The position numbers were made by a program, and so were the translations under genes. 64,000 nucleotides of DNA from positions 193,183-257,182 of the forward strand of contig NZ_PJQW01000004.1 in the NCBI RefSeq assembly GCF_004303025.1. The letters are read 5' to 3'. The notes beneath the pieces are model-generated. The model saw only the letters and a list, made by a program, of their open reading frames with translations, was not told the origin of the DNA and did no database searches. Below, piece after piece: positions 25,394 to 35,144 of this stretch. How positions within the stretch are numbered: the first letter of the stretch is position 1; every line of letters begins with the position of its first letter. Origin of the DNA: Flavobacterium sp. J27 (GTDB lineage Bacteria > Bacteroidota > Bacteroidia > Flavobacteriales > Flavobacteriaceae).

Positions 25394-27151
25394 ATGAGCA
25401 AAATCAAAATATATTTTTCAACAACCCTAGCTTTATTCCTTTCCTATGCTTCCTTTTCTCAAGTAAAAGACGAAAACATAGGTTCGGAAGTGGTGAATAT
25501 TGTAAAAGCCTATACACCAACTATCTCTGATGCCTTTAAGGTAAAAGAAACCCCTGTTTTGGAAGATGAAGATAACATGCAAAAAGAAGAAATTAAATAT
25601 AATATCTTTTCTTTTCCAGTAGCTTCAACTTTTACACCTGCCAAAGGAAAAGCAGCCGCTGTTGATAAAACTGAAAGAGAAAAAATCTACAGAAATTATG
25701 CAACTCTAGGTTTTGGTACTTATGCTACTGCGAATGGCGAATTGTTTATTACTGAAAATTTTGGTAGAAATAGTTATGTGGGTGGAATGTTACGCCATCT
25801 ATCTTCTCAAGGAGGAATAAAAGATGCCGTATTAGATGATAAATATTATAATACTAGTTTAGATGTTACTTATGGTTCTAGAGAAAGAGACATGAGTTGG
25901 AATGTAGATTTAGGTTTGAAAAATCAAATTTACAATTGGTATGGTTTGCCAATAGAGAATATTACATTTACTGATGATGCGATTAGAGCTATTGATCCAC
26001 AACAATCGTATAATACAATTTCCTTGAGTGGGAAACTAAGTATGGATAAAAGCTTTTTAAACGAAGCTAGTTTACAATTTAAGCGTTTTTCTGATGCTTT
26101 TGGTTCAGGCGAAAATCGTTTTTTGGTAAAACCAAATTTTGATATTGATGTCATGGAACAAAAAATCAAAGCTAATTTTATTGTAGACTATGTAGGCGGT
26201 ACTTTTGAAAAGGATTTCCAAGGCACAAACGAAATCAAATATAGTCATGTTATTTTTGGAACAAAACCAAGTATTTTATACCAACAAGATGATTTATCCG
26301 TTAATCTGGGTGTGGGTGTATTTTATACCACTGGGAAAATTAATGGGGAAAGTGACGGAAAAATTTTCGTATACCCAAATGTAAAAGCATCTTATAGAAT
26401 TGTAGGTGATATTTTAGTAGGTTATGCAGGAGCAGAAGGAGGATTAAACCAAAATTCCTATGCAGAATTTGTAGATCAAAATCCGTTTGTTTCTCCTACT
26501 TTATTAGTAGGACCAACAGATAACAAATATGATATTTATGTTGGTTTGAAAGGAAAATTAGCAAATGCAGTAGCGTTTAATGTGAGAGGTACTTTTAAAA
26601 ATGAAGATTACAAGCCTTTATTTGTAAGTAATGAATATGTTTTTGATAACCCAAATACAGAAGGGTATACCAATGGAAATTCTTTTGAAGTGGTTTATGA
26701 TAATGTAAAAACAGCTAGTATTTTTGGAGAAATAAAAGCCGATTTTTCAAAACATGTAAGTTTTGGAATTAATGGAACCTATAATAATTATACCACAGAT
26801 AACCAAGCGGAAGCATGGAATTTACCACAGTTAAATATTGGAACAACCTTAGATTTTGATATTACTGACAAATGGTACGCTGGTGCTAATATTTTCTTTG
26901 TTGGAGAAAGAAAAGATAGAGTTTCTATTCAAAGTGTGGCTGCTGTTTTTCCACCAGAATATCAACTACAAGAAGTAACTTTAGATAGTTATTTCGATTT
27001 AAATGCACATGTTGGTTATAAATACAACGATAGATTAACAGCCTTTTTAAAAGGGAATAATTTAGCGAACCAACAATACAACCGTTGGGCTAACTATCCT
27101 GTACAAGGAGTTCAAGTATTGTTAGGCGCAAATTATAAATTTGATTTTTAA
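25394..27151 (+). CDS. TonB-receptor-like outer-membrane barrel lacking a plug
   Basis: A 585-residue outer-membrane protein. A signal peptide (residues about 1-22, ending ASFSQ) precedes an unusual 65-residue N-terminal stretch with VVKAYTPTISDAFK-like VNIVKAYTPTISDAFKVKET. After that come many amphipathic strands and a TonB-receptor-type C-terminus: LTAFLKGNNLANQQYNRW and GANYKFDF with a terminal Phe. It has no plug domain and no TonB box, and is shorter than a normal receptor. It is likely to be called a TonB-dependent receptor by homology to the barrel end only. Its partner is the TPR protein encoded directly upstream. Confidence 0.82.
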   Translation: MSKIKIYFSTTLALFLSYASFSQVKDENIGSEVVNIVKAYTPTISDAFKVKETPVLEDEDNMQKEEIKYNIFSFPVASTFTPAKGKAAAVDKTEREKIYRNYATLGFGTYATANGELFITENFGRNSYVGGMLRHLSSQGGIKDAVLDDKYYNTSLDVTYGSRERDMSWNVDLGLKNQIYNWYGLPIENITFTDDAIRAIDPQQSYNTISLSGKLSMDKSFLNEASLQFKRFSDAFGSGENRFLVKPNFDIDVMEQKIKANFIVDYVGGTFEKDFQGTNEIKYSHVIFGTKPSILYQQDDLSVNLGVGVFYTTGKINGESDGKIFVYPNVKASYRIVGDILVGYAGAEGGLNQNSYAEFVDQNPFVSPTLLVGPTDNKYDIYVGLKGKLANAVAFNVRGTFKNEDYKPLFVSNEYVFDNPNTEGYTNGNSFEVVYDNVKTASIFGEIKADFSKHVSFGINGTYNNYTTDNQAEAWNLPQLNIGTTLDFDITDKWYAGANIFFVGERKDRVSIQSVAAVFPPEYQLQEVTLDSYFDLNAHVGYKYNDRLTAFLKGNNLANQQYNRWANYPVQGVQVLLGANYKFDF

Positions 27152-27172
27152 TTTGTAATTAAAAAATAACAT

Positions 27173-27204
27173 AAGCACACAATTTATTTTGTGTGCTTTT
27201 TTAT
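27173..27204 (+). terminator. Rightward terminator after the barrel gene
   Basis: Arms AAGCACACAA (27173-27182) and TTGTGTGCTT (27189-27198) flank a short loop and are followed by T-rich sequence to 27204. This is a strong hairpin that ends the TPR/barrel transcript. Confidence 0.85.
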
Positions 27205-27440
27205 TGTATTAGAAGTGTGAATCTAAAAAAGCATCTGCTATAATAAGCTAAAAGTTTTATAAACAATATTTTATAAAGAATAATTTTAAACAAAGGTCAA
27301 AAATTAAGGAAATTTTGCAAAATCTTATAAAATAGAGAAGTATAATTGTGAATAATTCTTGTTAAATTTTGAAGTTAGTTTGCATTTACAAAATTTATAA
27401 ATAAATTGCTGAACTAATTTAACATATAAAAAGGTTATTT

Positions 27441-28262
27441 ATGAAACAATTTTACTTACTGCTTTTAATAGCATTATTGACTAATTTAAATTGCTTAAAT
27501 GCGCAAAATTATAGTGAATCCTTTGAATCTGGGGTTATGCCTTCAAATCTTACAATATATAACTCTGATGCAGATACGCAATGGCAATACACTTCAACAG
27601 CAAGTGGCTTTGGTATAGGAAATGGTTCTATTTATTTTGATAATTATACTAGTAATGAAAATGGAAACTATGATTGGGTTGTTACACCTCTTATGAATTT
27701 TAATGAAGGGGCTATACTTAGTTTTGATGTTGCTTATGCAAGATACGATGTTGATTACTGTGATCAGCTCGTTGTTGCAGTGTCAATTGATAATAATACC
27801 AGTTACACCCAAGTGTATGATAAATCATGTTCTGACTTAGCAACTGCTCCAGATGAAACAACCACAGAATTTATTCCAACACCAACTCAGTGGAGAACTG
27901 AAACAGTTGATTTGTCTGCATACGATAATGCAAGTGATGTTAAAATTGCTTTTATTAATATTAGTGGTTATGGTCAATTACTTTACATTGATAATATTAA
28001 TATTAATATAGGAACTTTGAGTAATGAAGAATTTAATAAAGAAATAAGGAGTTTGAAATTGTATCCAAATCCTTCAAGTGATAATATTACTATTTCTGGT
28101 TTAGAAGAAACTGAAAATTATATAATTTATAATGTTGTTGGTTCAAAAATAAGTAGTGGAAATATATCTAATAATCAGTTAATTAATATACAATACCTGA
28201 AAGCGGGAATATATTTTATTGAATTTGAAAATGGTGATACAGTAAAGTTTATTAAAGAGTAA
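27441..28262 (+). CDS. T9SS type A sorting-domain protein with choice-of-anchor J domain
   Basis: A 273-residue secreted protein. A signal peptide (ending NAQ, residue about 22) is followed by a jelly-roll-like domain: ESFESGVMPSNLTIY, NYDWVVTPLMNF and LLYIDNININ are the conserved strands of choice-of-anchor J domains. The last 70 residues form the type A T9SS domain, LKLYPNPSSDNITI through LKAGIYFIEFENG to a C-terminal Lys/Glu end. The protein is exported by the type IX system and its sorting domain removed at the surface. No catalytic domain is visible. It follows the terminator at 27173 with 236 bases of AT-rich DNA in which I see no other gene. Confidence 0.86.
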   Translation: MKQFYLLLLIALLTNLNCLNAQNYSESFESGVMPSNLTIYNSDADTQWQYTSTASGFGIGNGSIYFDNYTSNENGNYDWVVTPLMNFNEGAILSFDVAYARYDVDYCDQLVVAVSIDNNTSYTQVYDKSCSDLATAPDETTTEFIPTPTQWRTETVDLSAYDNASDVKIAFINISGYGQLLYIDNININIGTLSNEEFNKEIRSLKLYPNPSSDNITISGLEETENYIIYNVVGSKISSGNISNNQLINIQYLKAGIYFIEFENGDTVKFIKE

Positions 28263-28406
28263 GTTTCTAAAAACTAATGAAGTACTAAAATGAAAATCTG
28301 TATTTAATATATAATCTCTTTTTTAGGCTTGTATTATTTTTAATTTTAATGCTATAATTGACAATTCTTTAAAATATTCACTTTTGAAAATTATATTATT
28401 TTTATC

Positions 28407-28856
28407 TTGACTCTAAAACTAAAAATTTATTCTCATTACAATCAATTAATTGAAGAGAAAATAAATGTACTTCGTTCTCAAATTACCGATTTAGCAATTG
28501 ATGCTCAAAATGATGCCAAAGGTTCTGCAGGAGATAAACATGAAACGGCTTTGTCGATGATGCATTTGGAACAAGAAAAATTAAACCAGAAAGTGAAAGA
28601 AGCTTTAGAGCAAAAAGCCATTTTAGATAGTATTGATATTGCCAAAAAGAATGTAGTCGTTAGTTTAGGAAGTTTGGTGTATACGCATTCACTAACATTT
28701 TTTATCAGTCAAGCACTACCAAAAATAAAAATTCAAGAGAAAGAAATAATTGCACTATCTCCACAATCTCCTTTAGGAAGACAATTAATAGGTAAGAAAG
28801 TAAATGATGAAGTTCAATTTAATACTGCTACTTATAGAATCTTAGAAATAGAATAA
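28407..28856 (+). CDS. Small GreA/GreB-like coiled-coil protein
   Basis: A 149-residue protein. The N-terminal half is a long coiled coil with an acidic/polar tip (AKGSAGDKHETALSM, comparable to the GDLSENAEY tip of GreA). The C-terminal half carries VVVSLGSLVYT and LSPQSPLGRQLIGKKVND followed by YRILEI, which matches the C-terminal domain of the GreA/GreB/Rnk family. In flavobacteria it is often labelled as a 3-oxoacyl-ACP synthase, for which there is no sequence support. The start is TTG at 28407-28409; no ATG occurs until the coiled coil is already half gone. It probably binds RNA polymerase, but cleavage-stimulation activity is not certain, since the tip residues differ from GreA. Confidence 0.72.
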   Translation: MTLKLKIYSHYNQLIEEKINVLRSQITDLAIDAQNDAKGSAGDKHETALSMMHLEQEKLNQKVKEALEQKAILDSIDIAKKNVVVSLGSLVYTHSLTFFISQALPKIKIQEKEIIALSPQSPLGRQLIGKKVNDEVQFNTATYRILEIE

Positions 28857-28861
28857 ATTTG

Positions 28862-28887
28862 AAACCACTCCTAGGAGTGGTTTTTTT
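28862..28887 (+). terminator. Rightward terminator after the GreA-like gene
   Basis: AAACCACTCC (28862-28871) pairs with GGAGTGGTTT (28874-28883), followed by T to 28887. The stem is perfect but the loop is only TA, so the inner pairs must open. Confidence 0.82.
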
Positions 28888-29042
28888 ATAAATTGTAACT
28901 TACTGCAATAAAAAACACCTTTTTGACTTCTTTTTTGTAATTATATTACTATTTTAAGTTTTAAATTATAACTAATAATTTATTTATAGTTTATATTTTA
29001 TAGTTAATATATCAAATTTGCTTCATCAATGAAATAATAATC

Positions 29043-29068
29043 ACGTTTAAGATTACACTTTTAAACGT
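29043..29068. promoter_or_regulatory. Perfect dyad upstream of asnB
   Basis: ACGTTTAA (29043-29050) and its exact reverse complement TTAAACGT (29061-29068) are separated by 10 bases and end 25 bases before the asnB ATG. It could be an operator or a leader hairpin. I found no clear TAnnTTTG element between it and the gene. Confidence 0.35.
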
Positions 29069-29093
29069 ATCAACTTTATAAAATAGAAATAAA

Positions 29094-30776
29094 ATGTGCG
29101 GAATTGTATGTGCTTTCGATTTAAAACAAAAAGCTGAGGTATTAAGACCTCAAGTTTTAGAAATGTCAAAAATTATTCGTCATAGAGGTCCAGATTGGAG
29201 TGGAATATATAGTAATGATAAAGCTATTTTAGCGCATGAGCGTTTGGCTATTGTTGATCCAGCTTCTGGAAAGCAACCTTTATTTACAAAAGATAAAAGT
29301 TTAGTTTTAGCGGCTAACGGTGAAATCTACAATCACAGAGAATTACGCAAGCAATTTGAAGGTAAATATGAATTCTTAACAGAAAGCGATTGTGAAGTAA
29401 TTTTAGCTTTATACAAAGAAAAAGGAGTGCATTTTGTAGATGAAATGAATGGGATTTTTGGGTTTGCTATCTATGACGTGGAAAAAGATGAGTATTTCAT
29501 TGCTCGTGATCACATGGGAATTATTCCTTTATATATTGGTTGGGACCAAAACGGAACATTTTATGTAGCTTCTGAATTAAAAGCTTTAGAAGGATATTGT
29601 ACTAAAATTGAATTATTTCCTCCAGGACATTATATGTCAAGTAAAGACGGAGAATTTGTAAAATGGTACCATAGAGAATGGACAGAATATGAAGCTGTAA
29701 AAGAGAATGCAACGAGTATTGAGGCTATAAAAACAGCCTTAGAAGCTGCAGTAAAAAGACAATTAATGAGTGATGTACCTTATGGAGTTCTGCTTTCAGG
29801 AGGTTTAGATTCTTCCATTACTTCTGCTATTGCTAAAAAGTATGCTCAAAAAAGGATTGAATCAGAAGATAAAGCAGATGCATGGTATCCACAATTGCAT
29901 TCTTTTGCGGTGGGTTTAGAGGGTTCACCTGATTTAAAAGCGGCTCAAAAAGTAGCGGATCATTTAGGTACCATTCATCATGAAATTAAATTTACGATTC
30001 AAGAAGGTTTAGATGCCATTCGCGATGTAATCTATAATATTGAAACCTATGATGTAACTACCATTAGAGCTTCAACTCCAATGTATTTAATGGCACGTGT
30101 GATTAAATCAATGGGAATTAAAATGGTTTTATCGGGTGAAGGTTCTGACGAATTGTTTGGTGGTTATTTGTATTTTCATAAAGCACCTAATGCAAGAGAA
30201 TTTCATGAAGAAACCGTTCGTAAATTGAGTAAATTACATATGTATGACTGTTTACGAGCTAACAAAAGTTTAGCAGCATGGGGAATTGAAGGACGTGTTC
30301 CATTTTTAGATAAAGAATTTATGGATGTAGCCATGCGAATTAATCCACAAGATAAAATGATTAATGGAGAACGTATGGAAAAATGGGTGTTGAGAAAAGC
30401 ATTTGAAGACATGCTACCAGAAAGTGTAGCTTGGAGACAAAAAGAACAGTTTAGTGATGGAGTTGGATATAGTTGGATTGATACTTTAAAAGAGTTGGTT
30501 GCCAAAGAAATTACAGATGAACAATTGGCAAATGCGAAATATAAGTTCCCTATTCAAACACCAACTTCAAAAGAGGAGTATTATTATCGTTCCATATTTG
30601 CAGAGCATTTTCCTAGTGATGCAGCGGCTTTAAGTGTGCCACAAGAGGCTAGTGTAGCTTGTAGTACCAAAATTGCTTTAGAATGGGATGAAGCTTTTAA
30701 AAACTTAAATGATCCTTCAGGCAGAGCAGTTGCTAATGTACATGACGATGCCTATGTGAAATTGGTTAAAGTTTAA
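29094..30776 (+). CDS. asnB: Asparagine synthase B (glutamine-hydrolysing)
   Basis: A 560-residue two-domain enzyme. The N-terminal glutamine amidotransferase starts MCGIVCAFD with nucleophile Cys2. The ATP-pyrophosphatase domain has the PP-loop LLSGGLDSSITSAIA (residues about 230-244) and the substrate segment VLSGEGSDELFGGY. It makes asparagine from aspartate, glutamine and ATP in the cytoplasm. Length is normal for AsnB. The ATG at 29094 must be right, because Cys2 is the catalytic residue after Met removal. The gene stands alone, with a dyad upstream and a terminator about 115 bases after the stop. Confidence 0.96.
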   Translation: MCGIVCAFDLKQKAEVLRPQVLEMSKIIRHRGPDWSGIYSNDKAILAHERLAIVDPASGKQPLFTKDKSLVLAANGEIYNHRELRKQFEGKYEFLTESDCEVILALYKEKGVHFVDEMNGIFGFAIYDVEKDEYFIARDHMGIIPLYIGWDQNGTFYVASELKALEGYCTKIELFPPGHYMSSKDGEFVKWYHREWTEYEAVKENATSIEAIKTALEAAVKRQLMSDVPYGVLLSGGLDSSITSAIAKKYAQKRIESEDKADAWYPQLHSFAVGLEGSPDLKAAQKVADHLGTIHHEIKFTIQEGLDAIRDVIYNIETYDVTTIRASTPMYLMARVIKSMGIKMVLSGEGSDELFGGYLYFHKAPNAREFHEETVRKLSKLHMYDCLRANKSLAAWGIEGRVPFLDKEFMDVAMRINPQDKMINGERMEKWVLRKAFEDMLPESVAWRQKEQFSDGVGYSWIDTLKELVAKEITDEQLANAKYKFPIQTPTSKEEYYYRSIFAEHFPSDAAALSVPQEASVACSTKIALEWDEAFKNLNDPSGRAVANVHDDAYVKLVKV

Positions 30777-30890
30777 AAATCAGAGTATTAAATATAGAGT
30801 TCATTTTTAAGTGTTCCCAAAAGCATCGAAAAATGATGGAGTTAAGAATTAAGATGTGATTTAAATATCTTGGTTATGGTTTGTTTTTAA

Positions 30891-30920
30891 AACGTCAACG
30901 GTACTCGTTGACGTTTTTTT
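30891..30920 (+). terminator. Rightward terminator after asnB
   Basis: AACGTCAACG (30891-30900) and CGTTGACGTT (30906-30915) are perfect complements around a five-base loop and are followed by a T-run. It lies 115 bases after the asnB stop and before the gyrB promoter. Confidence 0.85.
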
Positions 30921-31024
30921 GTTTTTTTTAGCTTAAAACCATCTTAAAATTGAAATTTTCAACATTTGTTAATAACTTCTAGGGAAAAACAAATGATTGT
31001 GACTTAAATTTTTTTGAATATGGT

Positions 31025-31032
31025 TATATTTG
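31025..31032 (+). promoter_or_regulatory. -7 element upstream of gyrB
   Basis: TATATTTG matches TAnnTTTG and lies 35 bases before the gyrB ATG. The nearest good TTG (30997-30999) is 25 bases upstream, slightly too far, so the -33 element is unsure. Confidence 0.45.
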
Positions 31033-31063
31033 TCTGTTAAACATAATGAGTTTTAAGAATTAA

Positions 31064-33007
<1,944 letters not shown>

Positions 33008-34006
33008 ATGAAGCACCCTTTTGTTTTTTTAATTACAATACTATTTTGTTCGAAAATAAAAGCACAAAACTCTAATGATATAGAGAAAATAGGGTATCTG
33101 TTAACAGATGCCCTTTTCTATTCAGAAAAGTATATTATTCCTATGACTGATGCTGCAGTTTATCAGGCTTCTTCTGGTTGGGTATTATCTCCTAAAAAGA
33201 AAGAAAAATGGGAGGTTACTTTAGGTATTCATACCAATGTTTTTTTTGTTCCTAATAAAGATCGTGATTTCCAAATCAAAAATTCTGATTTTCAATTTTT
33301 CGAAATTGAAGGAGCATCAACAGCAACAGTCCCCACTGCATTAGGAAATAATGATCCCCATTTTCTAATCGGTGAAATAGGAGGAGAGACCGTACGATTT
33401 AAAACACCAGAAGGAGTCAATCAGGAGACTATTATATACCCTTATTTTCAAGCAAGTGTAGAGCTCCCTTATGGTTTTGAATTTATAGGTAGGTATTCTC
33501 CAAAAACTAAATTAAAAAAAGGAAATTATCAAGTATATGGAGCTGGTTTGAAATATAACCTTAGTCAACATTTTAAAAATTGGGAAATCAAGAAAATTCA
33601 TTTGGCAGTTGCAGGTATCTATTCTAATGCAGATGTTAGTTTTGATTTTCTTGATGTAAATACAGCTTACGGAAATTTAGGAATTAATAGGATTAATGGT
33701 ATTGTAGATACTTGGCATTTGGATCTTCTTTTTTCTAAAGAATTTAAGAATTTAGATTTAAACGGGAACTTTATCCTTAATTATAGTACTTTTAATTATT
33801 TAGTAAACGGACCTAAAGGAAGTATTGAAGAAATCATTCCTGTACAACAAATAATTAATGAATTGCTCACACGAATAGAAAAAGATAAAATAAATACTAT
33901 TTTTGAAATTACAGGGATATACCATATCAACAAATTTGCATTGCAAAGTTCATTTGCTTTTGGTAAATTTGCGAATCTTAACTTTGGAGTACAATATCAA
34001 TTTTAA
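33008..34006 (+). CDS. DUF6588-like outer-membrane barrel protein
   Basis: A 332-residue exported protein. The signal peptide ends at SKIKAQ (about residue 20). The mature part starts with a helix (DIEKIGYLLTDALFYSEKYI) followed by SSGWVLSPKKKEKWEVTLGI and then barrel strands ending in GVQYQF with terminal Phe. This is the layout of the DUF6588 family, which I recall from Bacteroidota as a putative outer-membrane protein of unknown function. It starts directly after the gyrB stop (0-base gap) and is 25 bases before mdh. That placement has no obvious functional logic and suggests co-transcription only. Confidence 0.78.
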   Translation: MKHPFVFLITILFCSKIKAQNSNDIEKIGYLLTDALFYSEKYIIPMTDAAVYQASSGWVLSPKKKEKWEVTLGIHTNVFFVPNKDRDFQIKNSDFQFFEIEGASTATVPTALGNNDPHFLIGEIGGETVRFKTPEGVNQETIIYPYFQASVELPYGFEFIGRYSPKTKLKKGNYQVYGAGLKYNLSQHFKNWEIKKIHLAVAGIYSNADVSFDFLDVNTAYGNLGINRINGIVDTWHLDLLFSKEFKNLDLNGNFILNYSTFNYLVNGPKGSIEEIIPVQQIINELLTRIEKDKINTIFEITGIYHINKFALQSSFAFGKFANLNFGVQYQF

Positions 34007-34031
34007 CTTATAAATAATCAAAAACAAAAAA

Positions 34032-34964
34032 ATGAAAGTAACAATAGTTGGAGCGGGTAACGTAGGTGCGACTTGTGCAGACGTTATTTCGTACAGAGGA
34101 ATTGCTAGTGAAGTAGTATTATTAGATATTAAAGAAGGTTTTGCTGAAGGTAAAGCTATGGATATTATGCAATGTGCTACTACTACCGTTTTTAATACAA
34201 AAGTTTCAGGAAGTACTAATGACTATTCTAAGACTGCGGGTAGTGATGTAGTAGTAATTACTTCTGGTATTCCAAGAAAACCAGGAATGACGCGTGAAGA
34301 ATTAATCGGAATCAATGCAGGGATTGTAAAATCTGTTGCAGATAATGTTTTAACACATTCTCCAAACGCTATCATTGTAGTTGTATCAAATCCTATGGAT
34401 ACAATGACTTATTTAACTTTAAAAGCGACTGGATTACCTAAAAATAGAGTAATCGGTATGGGTGGAGCTTTAGATAGTTCTCGTTTTAAATATTACTTAT
34501 CTCAAGCTTTACAAAAACCAGGTAACGATGTACAAGGGATGGTAATAGGTGGTCATGGAGACACAACCATGATTCCTTTAACTAGATTAGCTTCTTATAA
34601 TGGTTCTCCAGTATCTAATTTCTTATCACAAGAAGAATTAGATAAAGTAGCTGCTTCTACAATGGTTGGTGGTGCCACATTAACTGGTTTATTAGGAACT
34701 TCAGCTTGGTATGCACCTGGTGCATCAGTTGCTTATTTAGTAGATAGCATTTTAAATGACCAAAAAAGAATGATTCCTTGTTCAGTTATGTTAGAAGGCG
34801 AATATGGACAAAATGATATTTGCATAGGTGTACCATGTATTATCGGAAAGAATGGTGTGGAAGAAATTGTAGATATTCAATTAAATGACGCTGAAAAAGT
34901 ATTATTTGCGAAGAGTGCAGATGCAGTTAGAAATATGAATGCAGATTTAAAATCTGTATTATAA
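34032..34964 (+). CDS. mdh: Malate dehydrogenase
   Basis: A 310-residue NAD-dependent dehydrogenase of the LDH-like MDH group. The Rossmann loop VGAGNVGATCADVI is followed by LLDIKEGFAEGKAMD, the substrate loop GIPRKPGMTREEL (both arginines) and the catalytic histidine in GGHGDTTMIPL. It interconverts malate and oxaloacetate in the TCA cycle. Length and motifs are complete. It lies 25 bases after the barrel gene and has a terminator just downstream. Asp in VLLDIK fits NAD rather than NADP use. Confidence 0.96.
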   Translation: MKVTIVGAGNVGATCADVISYRGIASEVVLLDIKEGFAEGKAMDIMQCATTTVFNTKVSGSTNDYSKTAGSDVVVITSGIPRKPGMTREELIGINAGIVKSVADNVLTHSPNAIIVVVSNPMDTMTYLTLKATGLPKNRVIGMGGALDSSRFKYYLSQALQKPGNDVQGMVIGGHGDTTMIPLTRLASYNGSPVSNFLSQEELDKVAASTMVGGATLTGLLGTSAWYAPGASVAYLVDSILNDQKRMIPCSVMLEGEYGQNDICIGVPCIIGKNGVEEIVDIQLNDAEKVLFAKSADAVRNMNADLKSVL

Positions 34965-34984
34965 GATATTCAGAATCAAGTGTT

Positions 34985-35016
34985 AAAACTGTCATTTTAA
35001 TTTGGCAGTTTTTTTA
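34985..35016 (+). terminator. Rightward terminator after mdh
   Basis: AAAACTG (34985-34991) pairs with CAGTTTT (35006-35012) around a 14-base loop, extended by one G-U pair, and is followed by T-rich sequence. It lies 20 bases past the mdh stop. Confidence 0.7.
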
Positions 35017-35048
35017 TATGTAGTTTTCAACAGGAAATTATTAATAAA

Positions 35049-35078
35049 AACCAATTTTATTAAGAAATAAAATTGGTT
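35049..35078. promoter_or_regulatory. Perfect 13-bp hairpin over the secDF -33 region
   Basis: AACCAATTTTATT (35049-35061) and AATAAAATTGGTT (35066-35078) are exact complements around the loop AAGA. On the minus strand the hairpin is followed by TTTTTATT, like a leftward terminator, but there is no leftward gene here. It overlaps the TTG of the secDF promoter (35073-35075), so an operator role is possible. Confidence 0.45.
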
Positions 35079-35103
35079 AATCCTATTGTAAATTATATAT
35101 TTG
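35073..35103 (+). promoter_or_regulatory. Promoter of secDF
   Basis: TTG (35073-35075), then 20 bases, then TATATTTG (35096-35103), an exact match to the Bacteroidota consensus. The expected transcript has a leader of about 37 bases before the ATG at 35145. Confidence 0.65.
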
Positions 35104-35144
35104 TCCGTTTTTATAAAAATATAGAATAATTAATTTTAGTAGTA

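Noticed and set aside
25394-27151. Nutrient-uptake TonB-dependent receptor with a SusD partner
   Set aside because: There is no plug, no TonB box, no carboxypeptidase-like N-terminal domain, and no SusD gene next to it.
28407-28856. 3-oxoacyl-ACP synthase
   Set aside because: No thiolase fold or catalytic Cys-His-His/Asn is present. The length is far too short, and the motifs are GreA/GreB-like.
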